Positions 8,162-17,468 of a stretch of DNA of 51,774 nucleotides are shown one piece after another; positions within the stretch are counted from its first letter, which is position 1; each line of letters begins with the position of its first letter. The DNA is from Stenotrophomonas humi. Lineage in GTDB: Bacteria > Pseudomonadota > Gammaproteobacteria > Xanthomonadales > Xanthomonadaceae. The position numbers and the translations under genes are program-made. The notes under the pieces are model-generated. The model saw only the letters and a program-made list of their open reading frames with translations. It had not been told where the DNA came from and searched no databases. The DNA lies in the NCBI RefSeq assembly GCF_001431415.1, contig NZ_LDJI01000017.1, forward strand, positions 1 through 51,774, given 5' to 3'.

Positions 8162-8986
8162 ATGAGTACCTCTGTCGCCACCTTGTATGTCGTTGCCACG
8201 CCCATCGGCAACCTTGCCGATCTGAGTCCGCGTGCGCAGGAGGTATTGCGGTCGGTGGCGGCGATCTGTGCCGAGGACACGCGGCACACCGGCCAGTTGC
8301 TGTCGCATTTCGGCATCAGCAAGCCGCTGGTGGCGCTGCACGACCACAACGAGGAAGCCATGGCGCAGCGCGTGGTTTCGCGCCTGCTGGCGGGCGAGTC
8401 GCTGGCGGTGGTGAGCGATGCGGGCACCCCGTTGGTCAGCGACCCCGGCTTCCGGCTGGTACGTGCCGCGCGCGCGGCTGGCGTCAAGGTCAGCCCGATT
8501 CCGGGTGCCTGTGCGGCGATCGCTGCATTGAGCGTGGCCGGGCTGCCAAGCGACCGTTTTGTATTTGAAGGTTTCCTGCCGGCCAAGTCGTCGGCACGGC
8601 GCGAGCGTCTGCAACGGCTGGCGGGCGAAACCGGCACGCTGGTGTTCTACGAATCCTCGCACCGCATCGCCGAATCGCTGGCTGACATGGGCGGCGCCTT
8701 CGGCAACGAGCGCCCCGCCGTGATTGCACGCGAGCTGACAAAGCTGTTCGAGACCGTGCTCGATGGCACCCTGGAGCAACTGCTGGCCAGGGTTCTGGCT
8801 GACGACAACCAGCGCAAGGGCGAGTTCGTGGTGATGGTGCAGGGTGCCGGTGATGACGAGGAAGCCAAGATCGCCGAAGGTCGCCGCCTTTACACCAAGC
8901 TCAACGAGCATCTGCCTCCGTCCACCGCCGCCAAGCTCGCCGCCGAACTGAGCGGTGCACCGCGCAAGGCGCTGTACGGGTTTTAA
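8162..8986 (+). CDS. rsmI: 16S rRNA (cytidine(1402)-2'-O)-methyltransferase
   Basis: RsmI 2'-O-methylates C1402 of 16S rRNA using SAM. It works on the same nucleotide as RsmH, which is encoded further along this window. The 274-residue tetrapyrrole-methylase-fold protein shows VVATPIGNLADLSPRA near the N-terminus, CAEDTRHTGQLL, the SAM-binding SDAGTPLVSDPGF and GFLPAKSSARRERL. In-frame ATGs at 8147, 8159 and 8162 are all possible. 8162 puts the GGAAAAG sequence 8149-8155 at a plausible spacing and starts just before the conserved core. It is divergent from lpoA and is followed by rnpB. Confidence 0.93.
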   Translation: MSTSVATLYVVATPIGNLADLSPRAQEVLRSVAAICAEDTRHTGQLLSHFGISKPLVALHDHNEEAMAQRVVSRLLAGESLAVVSDAGTPLVSDPGFRLVRAARAAGVKVSPIPGACAAIAALSVAGLPSDRFVFEGFLPAKSSARRERLQRLAGETGTLVFYESSHRIAESLADMGGAFGNERPAVIARELTKLFETVLDGTLEQLLARVLADDNQRKGEFVVMVQGAGDDEEAKIAEGRRLYTKLNEHLPPSTAAKLAAELSGAPRKALYGF

Positions 8987-9184
8987 GAGGGGCCCAGGAT
9001 GCGGGGAGCAGTGAATCGCTTTCCGGTGAGGGCTGGCAGGTCATGTCGCCCTGCGCCACGTTGCGGGTGTGGTGCGAGGTGCCGAAGCATTTGGCTTTTC
9101 GCGTCTGCCTGAATGGTTGCAGGGCGCAGCAGCCTGCTTCTGCCCCGCATTCCCGATTTCCTGTTCCCCATTTCCCGCCCCGAT

Positions 9185-9192
9185 GCGACAAT
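9185..9192 (+). promoter_or_regulatory. Probable extended -10 element of rnpB
   Basis: GACAAT at 9187-9192 ends 6 bases before the predicted first base of the RNase P RNA (9199), correct for a -10 element. The sequence upstream (GC before GACAAT) is only weakly extended, and I see no good -35 hexamer. The location is supported mainly by the RNA start. Confidence 0.45.
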
Positions 9193-9198
9193 GCGCGC

Positions 9199-9553
9199 GG
9201 CGGAGTCGGCCAGGCAGTCGCGTCATTCCTTCGGGAATGCCGAGGAAAGTCCGGGCTCCACAGGGCGAGGTGCCAGGTAACGCCTGGGCGGCGCAAGCCG
9301 ACGGAAAGTGCAACAGAAAGATACCGCCTACGTCTCCTTCGGGAGGCCGGTAAGGGTGAAATGGTGCGGTAAGAGCGCACCGCGAGTCTGGCAACAGACC
9401 GGTACGGCAAACCCCACCTGGAGCAAGACCAAATAGGGACCTAATGACGTGGCCCGCGTCGGGTCCGGGTAGGTTGCTTGAGCGTCACGGTGACGTGGCG
9501 CCTAGAGGAATGACTGCTCACGACAGAACCCGGCTTATCGGCCGGCTCCGCCA
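9199..9553 (+). ncRNA. rnpB: RNase P RNA (class A)
   Basis: This is the catalytic RNA of ribonuclease P, which removes 5' leaders from pre-tRNAs. Universal core segments are directly readable: GAGGAAAGTCCGGGCTCCA near 9240-9258, GCCAGGTAACGCCTGGG, AGTGCAACAGAAAG, GGTAAGGGTGAAATGGTGCG, GTAAGAGCGCACCGC, GGCAAACCCCACC, AGCAAGACCAAATAGG and ACAGAACCCGGCTTATCG near the 3' end. The ends were set by the closing P1 helix, in which 9199-9211 pairs with 9541-9553 over 13 bases with one wobble. At about 355 nt it is a normal type A RNA. It sits between rsmI and the dcw cluster, as in many gammaproteobacteria. Confidence 0.98.
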
Positions 9554-9554
9554 C

Positions 9555-9768
9555 TTTCCCCGTCTGCCAGGCGGGAAAAGTCCCAAGTTTTCGCGGCGCG
9601 AAATCTTGGTCCTCGGGCCTTTGGCCTTCCAATTCCCCGCGCCTGTCGGCGCGCACCCTTTACTAGAGGGGACTTGGCTCCATCAAGATTGCCTGGCTCG
9701 CATCGCGCCGTTTCCGGCGTGCAAAGGGCATGAAAGCTGAGCCTTTCTCCCGCGATGGCGGGAGAAAG
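9555..9768. repeat. Hairpin-rich intergenic repeat block downstream of rnpB
   Basis: I see no gene in the 303 bases between rnpB and the NRDE gene. The block holds several inverted repeats: an imperfect 12-base-arm palindrome at about 9582-9606, a CGCGCC/GGCGCG hairpin near 9636-9652, and a perfect 11-base-arm hairpin with GATG loop at 9743-9768. The last resembles the CTCTCCCGC/GCGGGAGAG hairpins common between genes of Xanthomonadaceae. The block may terminate rnpB and the opposing NRDE gene. Its membership of a genome-wide repeat family is inferred. Confidence 0.6.
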
Positions 9769-9856
9769 TGCCCAAGGGTGGATGAGGGCGATTTTTCTTC
9801 TGGCTGAAATTCCATCCACCTACGAACCAATAGGCAGGTGTCGGATGCCGGCCTTC

Positions 9857-10627
9857 TCACTCCCCGTCGCCGGGAATCTCCACTCGGGTCTCGCCCTGGA
9901 ATACACCTTCCGGACCAAAGCGACGTTCATGAATGAAGCCGCGCCCGGCGTGGTCAATAAGGATCACCGTGCTGGCACGGGTGCCATAGTCGGCGCCGCG
10001 GATGAAGGCGCTGGACAGGCGTCGCTCCAGCTCAATCGGGACGCCGGTATGCGGAAGTGCGGTATCGGCGGCCCGGGTTTCATCCGCCAGCGCCCGCCAG
10101 AGCGGATCAAGCGTGGGAGTTTCCTGTGTCGACCATGTTTCCATCGCCCGCATGAGTCGCAGGGTTTTGGGCCACGGTGCATCCAGGCTGCCATTGGACA
10201 TGCCGTGGATGCCGGGCGGCAGGTTCTGCCAGCCGGCGGGGTGGTTGCCGAGGTAGGTGCAGGTCTTGGCATCGGCAACAAGCAGATTGAATGGCGCAAA
10301 TTCGCCGGCACGATTGGCCAGTGCGCGGGTGTAGTGAGTGGCATCCAGTGCGCCGCCCAGGTAGCTGGCGATCAGCTCGCCGCGCGAGGGTCCGCCGGTG
10401 GCAGCGGTCGGGTCGCGCACGTTGGTGACCACGGCGGCATGCCCGCGTGCATTCACCCCCATCCAGCTGCCGCCCGAGCGCAGGTCGCGCCCGGCGATCA
10501 CGCTTTCCTGTGGTTCGGCCCAGCGTTGCAGGGGCGCCGTGGGGCGGGCGTGGAACTCGTCACGATTGCCCGCCATCGCCAGGCGCCAGCGGGGATGAGA
10601 GTTCCAGGCAAGGGTGACGAGGCACAT
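9857..10627 (-). CDS. NRDE/TANGO2 family protein
   Basis: A 256-residue protein of the NRDE family, whose eukaryotic member is TANGO2. The start MCLV places a conserved cysteine at position 2, in the manner of N-terminal-nucleophile hydrolases. The name-giving motif occurs as AGNRDEF, followed by ARPTAPLQRW, the GGSWMGVNARGHAAVVTNVR segment and a GIHGMSNGSLD motif. The ATG at 10627 was chosen because the family begins with this Cys; an in-frame extension to 10663 would bury it. Recent work links TANGO2 relatives to heme and lipid handling, but the bacterial role is unresolved. It is transcribed away from mraZ. Confidence 0.88.
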   Translation of the reverse strand: MCLVTLAWNSHPRWRLAMAGNRDEFHARPTAPLQRWAEPQESVIAGRDLRSGGSWMGVNARGHAAVVTNVRDPTAATGGPSRGELIASYLGGALDATHYTRALANRAGEFAPFNLLVADAKTCTYLGNHPAGWQNLPPGIHGMSNGSLDAPWPKTLRLMRAMETWSTQETPTLDPLWRALADETRAADTALPHTGVPIELERRLSSAFIRGADYGTRASTVILIDHAGRGFIHERRFGPEGVFQGETRVEIPGDGE

Positions 10628-10762
10628 GGACGGAGTGTGCCGATTCGCGCGGTTTCCGGCCATCCCAGTCTGAATGGTGGGGTAGTTGCGGTCCGGTTTT
10701 CACGCTGTCTCTACAGTGCTGAATTTCTTGGAAATCTCAAAATTTGAGACGAAACAGCAACT

Positions 10763-10771
10763 TGTGGATAA
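10763..10771 (-). promoter_or_regulatory. Perfect DnaA-box 9-mer upstream of the dcw cluster
   Basis: The minus strand reads TTATCCACA, the canonical high-affinity DnaA box. It lies 71 bases upstream of the mraZ -35 hexamer. An AT-rich perfect palindrome with 7-base arms occupies 10735-10749 just before it. A direct role in coupling replication to division genes is inference. Confidence 0.55.
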
Positions 10772-10841
10772 GCCTTGAACAAGTCTCTAAACATTGCTGC
10801 AAACCCTTGATGCAAATAGCGATTTTGCGAGCGGAAAGTTG

Positions 10842-10869
10842 TTGACAACCTTTTTGCCACTGCTAAGGT
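10842..10869 (+). promoter_or_regulatory. Promoter of the dcw cluster (Pmra)
   Basis: A perfect -35 hexamer TTGACA (10842-10847) and a -10 of TAAGGT (10864-10869) are separated by 16 bases. The predicted start near 10876 gives an mraZ leader of about 80 nt. Apart from the -10 this is the best sigma-70 promoter in the window and fits the known strong promoter at the head of dcw clusters. Confidence 0.75.
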
Positions 10870-10911
10870 GGGCATCAGAGGGAAAACCGGGTTTTTTGTG
10901 GTTTTTCGTGG
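10869..10911. promoter_or_regulatory. Candidate MraZ operator: five GG(G) repeats at 10-bp spacing
   Basis: TGGG, AGGG, CGGG, TGG and TGG begin at 10869, 10879, 10888, 10899 and 10909, so G runs recur every helical turn. MraZ is known to bind TGGGN repeats spaced by about 5 bases upstream of its own gene and to repress the dcw promoter. The array overlaps the -10 and start site, a position suited to autorepression. Binding here is inferred. Confidence 0.65.
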
Positions 10912-10954
10912 TTCAATAACTTTCCATACGCAATCAACAAACGGGTGCATACGG

Positions 10955-11401
10955 GTGTTTCAGGGCGAGACGGCCATCACGGTTGACGACAAGGGACGCA
11001 TGGCGGTGCCCACCGCCTACCGCGACCTCGTCGCGCGTGCCAGCGGCAATCGTCTTGTGCTGACCTACAACCCGTTTGAAGCCGGTTGCCTGTGGTTGTA
11101 TTCAGAGCAGGAGTGGGAGCGGGTGCGGGACGATGTAATGGCAAAGCCCAATACCCAGCGCGTAGTGCGCACCCTTCAGCAGAAGCTTGTCGGTTCCGCC
11201 GCCCACCTGGAGCTGGATGGAAACGGCCGTATCAGCCTTCCCTCCAGCCATCGCAGTGCGGTGGGCATCGAGAAGAAAGCAGTGCTGATGGGCATGGGTG
11301 ACAAGTTTGAATTGTGGAGCGAGCAAGCGCACCGCGCACTGATCCAGCAGACGTTGTCTGACGCGGATCTGGGCGATGGGCTTCTCGACCTGAAGTTGTG
11401 A
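10955..11401 (+). CDS. mraZ: Transcriptional regulator / cell division protein MraZ
   Basis: A 148-residue protein with two tandem SpoVT/AbrB-like beta-barrel halves. The first holds [17 protein letters not shown] (about residues 11-27) and the second [18 protein letters not shown], the duplicated DxxGR(I/M)xxP motif of the family. MraZ forms ring oligomers, binds DNA upstream of the dcw operon and represses it. The GTG at 10955 was chosen because the protein then begins [14 protein letters not shown] like the family; the in-frame sequence further upstream is promoter DNA. The stop overlaps the rsmH start by 4 bases (GTGA). Confidence 0.95.
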   Translation: MFQGETAITVDDKGRMAVPTAYRDLVARASGNRLVLTYNPFEAGCLWLYSEQEWERVRDDVMAKPNTQRVVRTLQQKLVGSAAHLELDGNGRISLPSSHRSAVGIEKKAVLMGMGDKFELWSEQAHRALIQQTLSDADLGDGLLDLKL

Positions 11402-12471
11402 GCCGGGGTGCCCGGGTGCGCGGTCAAGCGCAAGCCGGTCACCCTCCGGTGTCACAGCCGCCGGCGGGTCACCTGCCGGTGCTGTACACCCAGGTCCTTG
11501 AGGGCCTGAGGGTGATCGAAAACGGTACCTATCTGGATGGCACGTTCGGCCGTGGCGGTCATGCCGGTGGCGTGCTTCGCCAGCTGGGTGCCGACGGCCG
11601 TCTGCTGGTCATGGACAAGGATCCTGAAGCCATCGCCGTGGCAGAGCGCGATTTCGCGCCCGACGGTCGCGTGGCGATCTATCGCGGCAGCTTTGCGGAT
11701 CTGTTGAACTGGGACGAAACCGCTGCCGGTCTGGATGGCGTGCTGTTCGACCTGGGCGTGTCTTCGCCGCAGCTGGACGTGGCTGAGCGTGGTTTCAGCT
11801 TCGGCAAGGATGGCCCGTTGGACATGCGCATGGACCCGGACTCGGGCGAAAGCGCCGCGCAATGGCTCAACCGTGCTGAAGACCGCGAAATCGCCGATGT
11901 GCTGTGGGCCTATGGCGACGAACGCCAGAGCCGCCGCATCGCCCGCGCCATCGTTGCCCGTCGCGCCACCCAGCCGTTTGCGCGCACCGCCGAGCTGGCG
12001 GAGCTGATCGCATCGGTGATGCCGCGCGGCAAGGACAAGATCCATCCGGCCACGCGCAGCTTCCAGGCCATCCGCATCCACATCAATCGCGAACTGGCTG
12101 ATCTTGAAGCCGGCTTGGACGCGGCGATGGCGCGGCTCAAGCCCGGTGGCCGTCTGGCGGTGATCAGCTTCCACTCGCTGGAAGACCGCATCGTCAAGCA
12201 ATTCATGAACCGGCACGCCAAGGCGCCGCCGGCCAATCGTCGTTTCCCGGAAGCAACGGTCTTCGTGCCGACGCTGGATCTGATCGGCGGCGCGATCAAG
12301 GCTGAAGACGACGAGTTGGCGGTGAACCCGCGCTCGCGCAGCGCGGTGCTGCGGGTTGCCGAAAAGCGCGGAACCGGGAACGGGGAGCCGGGAATGAAGA
12401 GCCCGGGGAATGCCTCATCCCCCGATGCTGATTCCCCGATCACCACTTCCAACAAAGGGCGCAGGCCATGA
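11398..12471 (+). CDS. rsmH: 16S rRNA (cytosine(1402)-N(4))-methyltransferase
   Basis: RsmH (MraW) methylates N4 of C1402 in 16S rRNA with SAM. The 357-residue product shows [13 protein letters not shown], the SAM-binding [40 protein letters not shown], the [12 protein letters not shown] segment and [15 protein letters not shown] use the GTG at 11398 (GTGA overlap with mraZ), but GTG 11416 or a later start just before the HLPVLY motif is also possible. The C-terminus is unusual: after the conserved [12 protein letters not shown] come about 35 low-complexity residues encoded by GGGAA-rich DNA, making the protein longer than the roughly 313 residues of E. coli. Confidence 0.94.
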   Translation: MSRGARVRGQAQAGHPPVSQPPAGHLPVLYTQVLEGLRVIENGTYLDGTFGRGGHAGGVLRQLGADGRLLVMDKDPEAIAVAERDFAPDGRVAIYRGSFADLLNWDETAAGLDGVLFDLGVSSPQLDVAERGFSFGKDGPLDMRMDPDSGESAAQWLNRAEDREIADVLWAYGDERQSRRIARAIVARRATQPFARTAELAELIASVMPRGKDKIHPATRSFQAIRIHINRELADLEAGLDAAMARLKPGGRLAVISFHSLEDRIVKQFMNRHAKAPPANRRFPEATVFVPTLDLIGGAIKAEDDELAVNPRSRSAVLRVAEKRGTGNGEPGMKSPGNASSPDADSPITTSNKGRRP

Positions 12472-12731
12472 GCCGCCTGCTGCTGATCGTGCTGCTGGCC
12501 TGCACCATCGCTTCGGCGATCGGTGTGGTGTTCATGCGCCACCGTCATCGGCAGCTGTTTGTCGAGCTGTCCAAGCTCGAGCATGCGCGCGACGAACTCA
12601 ATATCGAATTCGGCCGTCTGCAGCTGGAGCAGGCCACGCTGGCGCAAGCCACGCGCGTTGATCAGGAAGCACGCGGTCGTCTGGGCATGAAGTTCCCGGA
12701 AGCCGCCGACATCGTGGTGATCCGCCCGTGA
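12468..12731 (+). CDS. ftsL: Cell division protein FtsL
   Basis: An 87-residue bitopic membrane protein: a short N-terminus, one transmembrane segment (about residues 3-22), then a periplasmic coiled coil with heptad leucines ([31 protein letters not shown]). The end [18 protein letters not shown] is the typical FtsL tail. FtsL forms a complex with FtsB and FtsQ and helps activate FtsWI. It overlaps rsmH and ftsI by 4 bases each (ATGA and GTGA), so coupled translation is likely. Confidence 0.93.
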   Translation: MSRLLLIVLLACTIASAIGVVFMRHRHRQLFVELSKLEHARDELNIEFGRLQLEQATLAQATRVDQEARGRLGMKFPEAADIVVIRP

Positions 12732-14590
12732 ACAAGTCCGGCCGCAATCGCACCCGCAGCCAGTTCGACCTGGGCAATCGCCTGATGATGGTCGGCATTG
12801 GCCTGGGTCTGTGCGCGGTCACGCTGGTCGGCCGTGCGGCCTATGTGCAGTTGATCGACAGCGATTTCTACCAGCGCCAGGGCGAAGCGCGTTACCTGCG
12901 TGAAGTGCCGATCCCGACCTCGCGCGGCATGATCACCGACCGCAATGGTGAGCCGGTGGCGGTGTCCACGCCGGTGGCATCGATCTGGGCCAACCCGCAG
13001 GAACTGCTGCAGGCACCGGAACGCATCCCCGAACTGGCACAGGCGTTGGGGCTGCCGGTGGACGAGCTGACCACCAAGCTCACGCAGAAGGCGGATAAGG
13101 AGTTCATGTATCTGCGTCGTCGCATGAATCCGGATGTGGCCGAGCAGATCGTGGCGCTGAAGATTCCGGGCGTGTTTTCACAGCGCGAGTTCCGTCGTTT
13201 CTACCCGCAGGGTGAGGCGATGGCGCACGTGCTGGGTTTCACCAACATCGATGACCGTGGCCAGGAGGGGCTGGAGCTGGCCTTCGACGAATGGCTGCGT
13301 GGCAAGGCCGGTGCCAAGAAAGTGATCCGCGACCGCAAGGGCGCGATTGTCGAGAACATCGACCAGGTGCGTCCTGCCGAGCCGGGCAAGGATCTGACCC
13401 TGAGCATCGACCGCCGCATCCAGTTCCTGGCCATGCGCGAGCTGCGCAATGCGGTCACCGCGAACAAGGCCGCTGGTGGTTCCATCGTGGTCATGGACGT
13501 GGCAACCGGCGAGGTGTTGGCCATGGCCAACCTGCCGACCTACAACCCTAACGCGGTCAGTGGCGCCACGCCGGACACGCGTCGCAACCGTGCGGTGACC
13601 GATCTGGTCGAGCCGGGTTCGACGATGAAGCCGCTGACCATCGCCACCGCGCTGCAGAACCACGTGGTCACGCCGGACACGATCATCGACACCAACCCGG
13701 GCTACATGTCGCTGGGTCGCTACACCATCCGCGATGTGCCGCGTAACAACGGCGTGCTCAACGTCACCGGCGTGATCACCCGCAGCTCGAACATCGGCGC
13801 GGCCAAGATCGTGGCCCGTATTCCGGACCAGACCTTCTACGACACCGTGCGTGCCTTCGGCTATGGCGTGGCGCCGGACAGCGGTTTCCCGGGTGAATCG
13901 TCGGGCGTGGTGCCGCGGCCGGGCAGCCCCAACTGGTACGGCACCACCAAGACCACGATGTCCTACGGTTACGGTCTGGCCGTGACGCCGCTGCAGATCG
14001 CGCAGGCATACTCGGCGCTGGCCAATGGTGGCACGGTGATCCAGCCGACCTTCATCAAGGGCCAGCGCAATGAAGCGCGCCAGGTACTGGACCCGAACGT
14101 GGCCCAGGAAGTGGTGCGGATGATGGAAACCGTGGTCACCAATGGCGGCGCCAAGCAGGCGGCGATTCTTGGCTACCACGTTGCCGGCAAGACCGGCACG
14201 GCGCGCAAGAACGGCCCCAATGGTTACGAGCGCGGTCACTACAACCTGTTGTTTGCCGGCGTGGTCCCGGCCACTGCACCGCGCTTTGCAGCGGTGGTGG
14301 TGGTCAACGATCCGCAGGGCGCGCTGCAGTACGGCGGCCTGGTTTCCGCGCCGGTGTTCCATCATGTGATGGAAGGCACCCTGCGCCTGATGGACGTGCC
14401 GCCGGATGACATCCAGTCGTGGCTGGCCGCGCAGGCGGCCGGCAAGGTGGGCGGCAAGCCGGGCAGCAATCGCGCGCCGCTGCCGATCCCGCAGGAAGCG
14501 GCCGATGTTCCCGACGCGACGGCCGAATTCGATGCCGCGCTGCCTACCGCCAGTGCTCCGGCACCTGCCACCACGGAGGTGCGCCAGTGA
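12728..14590 (+). CDS. ftsI: Peptidoglycan D,D-transpeptidase FtsI (PBP3)
   Basis: The septal class B penicillin-binding protein, 620 residues. A single N-terminal membrane anchor (about 18-38) precedes the pedestal domain containing the [18 protein letters not shown] motif. The transpeptidase domain carries all three active-site motifs: STMK with the catalytic serine at residue 298, SSN at 353-355 and KTG at 488-490. The C-terminal 50 residues are proline- and alanine-rich. It works with FtsW and is the target of several beta-lactams. It overlaps ftsL and murE by 4 bases, and the start is the GTG at 12728. Confidence 0.97.
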   Translation: MNKSGRNRTRSQFDLGNRLMMVGIGLGLCAVTLVGRAAYVQLIDSDFYQRQGEARYLREVPIPTSRGMITDRNGEPVAVSTPVASIWANPQELLQAPERIPELAQALGLPVDELTTKLTQKADKEFMYLRRRMNPDVAEQIVALKIPGVFSQREFRRFYPQGEAMAHVLGFTNIDDRGQEGLELAFDEWLRGKAGAKKVIRDRKGAIVENIDQVRPAEPGKDLTLSIDRRIQFLAMRELRNAVTANKAAGGSIVVMDVATGEVLAMANLPTYNPNAVSGATPDTRRNRAVTDLVEPGSTMKPLTIATALQNHVVTPDTIIDTNPGYMSLGRYTIRDVPRNNGVLNVTGVITRSSNIGAAKIVARIPDQTFYDTVRAFGYGVAPDSGFPGESSGVVPRPGSPNWYGTTKTTMSYGYGLAVTPLQIAQAYSALANGGTVIQPTFIKGQRNEARQVLDPNVAQEVVRMMETVVTNGGAKQAAILGYHVAGKTGTARKNGPNGYERGHYNLLFAGVVPATAPRFAAVVVVNDPQGALQYGGLVSAPVFHHVMEGTLRLMDVPPDDIQSWLAAQAAGKVGGKPGSNRAPLPIPQEAADVPDATAEFDAALPTASAPAPATTEVRQ

Positions 14591-16077
14591 GCCGCACGAT
14601 GCTGTTGTCCAACCTGCTGCCTGAGCTGACCCTGGCGCACGACCCGCAGATCAGCGGGCTGGTGCTGGACTCACGTTTCGTGCGCCCCGGCGATGCCTTC
14701 GTCGCGATCGCCGGCTTCGGCGCACACGGGCTGGGCTTTGTGGAACAGGCCAAGGCAGCCGGTGCGGCTGTAGTGTTGTTTGATCCGCCTGCTCCGGTCG
14801 AGTTGCCGGCGCCGGCCGATGCCATCGCCGTCCCCGGCCTGCGTTCGCGCATGGGCGTGATGGCCGACCAGTTCCATGGTCATCCGTCGCGCGCGATGAC
14901 GATGGTCGGGGTCACCGGTACCAACGGCAAAACCTCGACGGTGCAGCTGCTGACCCAGGCATGGCATCTGCTTGGCATCCGCTGCGGCTCGATCGGTACG
15001 CTCGGTGTGGGCCTGTATGGCGATGTGGTGCCGACCGGCTTCACCACGCCGCTGGTGCTGCAGATGCATCAGGTATTGGCGCAGCTGCGTGATGACGGTG
15101 CCCAGGCCGTGGCGATGGAAGTCAGCTCGCATGCGCTGGACCAGGGCCGCGTCGATGCGGTGCATTACGACGTGGCGGTGTTCACCAACCTCACCCGTGA
15201 TCATCTGGATTACCACGGCAGCATGGAGGCCTATGGCGCTGCCAAGGCCAAGCTGTTCCAGCGTCCGGGTCTGAAGGCGGCGGCGATCAATCTGGATGAC
15301 GCGTTCGGCCGTGAACTGATCGCCACGCTGGCGCCGGACGTGCAGGCCATTGGTTTGAGCTCGACCGGCCGGAACGATGCCACGATTCGCGCCGAGAACC
15401 TGGTGCTGGACGGGCAGGGCATCGGCTTCGATCTGATCATCGGTGATGCGCGCCATCCGCTGCGTTCACCGCTGCTGGGTCGCTTCAATGTCGACAACCT
15501 GCTGGCCGTGGCCGGTGCATTGCATGGCCTGGGCCAGCCGACGTCGGCCATCGCCCAGGTGCTGGCTCAGCTGCAGCCGATTGCCGGGCGCATGAATCGC
15601 CTTGGAGGTCATGGCGAACCGACCGTGGTCATCGATTACGCACATACCCCCGACGCACTGGAACAGGCACTGCGCAGCCTGCATGGCCATCTTGATGGTC
15701 GTCTGCTGTGCGTGTTTGGTTGCGGTGGCGAGCGTGACACCGGCAAGCGTCCGCAGATGGCCGCCATTGCCGAAGAACTGGCCGACGTGGTGTTCGTCAC
15801 CGACGACAATCCGCGTGGCGAAGATGGCGATGTGATCGTCGCCGACATCATGGCCGGCTTCACCGATGCCTCCCGGGTCAACGTACAGCGTGACCGAGCC
15901 CGCGCCATTGGCGCGGCCGTCGCGCAGGCCGGCCCCGGCGACATCGTGCTGGTTGCCGGCAAGGGCCATGAGCCCTATCAGGAGATTGCAGGTATCAAAC
16001 ATCCTTTCGATGACACCGACGTGGCATCGCGCGCGCTGCTGGCGCGCGCCGCCGTTGGCCAGGAGGTGCGTTCGTGA
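14587..16077 (+). CDS. murE: UDP-MurNAc-L-Ala-D-Glu:meso-diaminopimelate ligase
   Basis: MurE adds meso-diaminopimelate to the UDP-MurNAc dipeptide in the cytoplasm. The 496-residue protein shows the Mur ligase P-loop [15 protein letters not shown], the carbamylated-lysine region near YGAAKAKLF, and the DNPR motif in DDNPRGED that selects diaminopimelate rather than lysine. [13 protein letters not shown] is also typical. The GTG at 14587 overlaps the ftsI stop; an ATG at 14599 is an alternative. It overlaps murF by 4 bases. Confidence 0.96.
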   Translation: MSRTMLLSNLLPELTLAHDPQISGLVLDSRFVRPGDAFVAIAGFGAHGLGFVEQAKAAGAAVVLFDPPAPVELPAPADAIAVPGLRSRMGVMADQFHGHPSRAMTMVGVTGTNGKTSTVQLLTQAWHLLGIRCGSIGTLGVGLYGDVVPTGFTTPLVLQMHQVLAQLRDDGAQAVAMEVSSHALDQGRVDAVHYDVAVFTNLTRDHLDYHGSMEAYGAAKAKLFQRPGLKAAAINLDDAFGRELIATLAPDVQAIGLSSTGRNDATIRAENLVLDGQGIGFDLIIGDARHPLRSPLLGRFNVDNLLAVAGALHGLGQPTSAIAQVLAQLQPIAGRMNRLGGHGEPTVVIDYAHTPDALEQALRSLHGHLDGRLLCVFGCGGERDTGKRPQMAAIAEELADVVFVTDDNPRGEDGDVIVADIMAGFTDASRVNVQRDRARAIGAAVAQAGPGDIVLVAGKGHEPYQEIAGIKHPFDDTDVASRALLARAAVGQEVRS

Positions 16078-17468
16078 AGCGCGCCCCGCTGTCGCTGATC
16101 GCCCATTGGGCTGGTGGTGAGATCCACGGTGAAGACGTGGCAGTCGACGCTGTCAGCAATGACACGCGCACGCTCAGTGCCGGCAGCTTGTATGTCGCGT
16201 TGCGCGGCGAGCGCTTCGACGGGCATATGTTTGCCGCCAACGCAGTGGCCCGTGGTGCCAGCGCATTGCTGGTGGATACGCTGCAGCCGCTGGACGTGCC
16301 GCAGGTGGTGGTCGCCAATACCGAACTGGCGCTGGCAAGGATCGCCGCGGCGATGCAGCATGATCGCGCTACCCGCGTGTTCGCCATTACCGGCAGCAAC
16401 GGCAAGACCAGCGTCAAGAGCCTGCTGCTGGCGATCCTGCAGCATGCCGCTCAGGTGGAAGGCCGTCAGGTCTATGCAACGCCAGGCAACCGCAACAACG
16501 AGATCGGCCTGCCGCTGGCCGTGATCGACGCGCCGGAAGACGCCGACTACGCCGTGTACGAAATGGGCGCCGGCAAGCCGGGTGACATTGCTTACCTGAC
16601 CGACATCGCGCACCCGCATTATTCGTTGGTCAACAACGTTGCCGCTGCGCACCTTGAGCGCATGGGCAGCCTGTTGGGTGTGGCCACCACCAAGGGCGCC
16701 ATCTATGCGGCGCTGCCGGAAGACGGCGTGGCGGTGATCAATGCAGACGATGCATTCGCGCCGTTCTTCGAGCAGCATTTCATCGGGACGCCGACACGTT
16801 GCAAGGTGCTGCGTTTCGGCCTGGAGCACAGCGCCGATGTGCGTGCAGTCAATCTTGTGCTGGGCGCCGAGGGTGCACGTTTCAACCTGATCACACCACA
16901 GGGCGAGACAGCGGTGGTGCTGCATCTGGCCGGCCGTCACAACGTGCTCAATGCACTGGCTGCCGCATCGCTGGCGTTGGCTGCAGGAGTCGCGCTGCCG
17001 TTGATCGTGGAAGGCCTGGCGCAGGCGCGTCCGGTGGCGGGCCGTCAGGTCGCGCACACGCTGGTCAACGGCGCGGTGCTGATCGACGACAGCTACAACG
17101 CCAACCCCGGTTCACTGGCCGCTGCGATCGACGCGCTGGCCGCGGGCAGCGAAGAAGGCTGGCTGGTGCTGGGCGACATGCGCGAACTGGGCGAGGGCGC
17201 GCAGGCGCTGCACGCTCAGGCCGGGCAGCGCGCACGCGAAGCCGGTCTCAAGCGACTCTACACGCTGGGGCCGCTGAGCGAAGCGGCATCAAAGGCGTTC
17301 GGTGAAGGCGGGCGTCATTTCGACTCCCATGCCGCGCTGGCCGCCGTATTGGAATCGGAACTTCATGCTGGCGTGCGTTGCCTGATCAAGGGCTCGCGCG
17401 GCAGCGCCATGGACAAGATCGTGACCGCGCTGTTGGGGCGTGGCGAGGACACTATGCATGTTGCTTGA
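16074..17468 (+). CDS. murF: UDP-MurNAc-tripeptide:D-alanyl-D-alanine ligase
   Basis: MurF adds the D-Ala-D-Ala dipeptide to complete the UDP-MurNAc pentapeptide. In the 464-residue protein the N-terminal domain has [20 protein letters not shown], the ATP-binding loop is [14 protein letters not shown] (about 101-114), and further motifs are [24 protein letters not shown] and [11 protein letters not shown]. Its D-Ala-D-Ala substrate is made by Ddl, yet no ddl gene lies in this cluster, so the dipeptide must come from a ligase encoded elsewhere. The start is a GTG overlapping the murE stop. Confidence 0.96.
   Translation: MKRAPLSLIAHWAGGEIHGEDVAVDAVSNDTRTLSAGSLYVALRGERFDGHMFAANAVARGASALLVDTLQPLDVPQVVVANTELALARIAAAMQHDRATRVFAITGSNGKTSVKSLLLAILQHAAQVEGRQVYATPGNRNNEIGLPLAVIDAPEDADYAVYEMGAGKPGDIAYLTDIAHPHYSLVNNVAAAHLERMGSLLGVATTKGAIYAALPEDGVAVINADDAFAPFFEQHFIGTPTRCKVLRFGLEHSADVRAVNLVLGAEGARFNLITPQGETAVVLHLAGRHNVLNALAAASLALAAGVALPLIVEGLAQARPVAGRQVAHTLVNGAVLIDDSYNANPGSLAAAIDALAAGSEEGWLVLGDMRELGEGAQALHAQAGQRAREAGLKRLYTLGPLSEAASKAFGEGGRHFDSHAALAAVLESELHAGVRCLIKGSRGSAMDKIVTALLGRGEDTMHVA

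Noticed and set aside
9441..9819. Overlapping minus-strand frames across rnpB and the block after it
   Set aside because: They cover the RNase P RNA and hairpin repeats; arginine- and proline-rich translations of repeat DNA are not evidence of genes.
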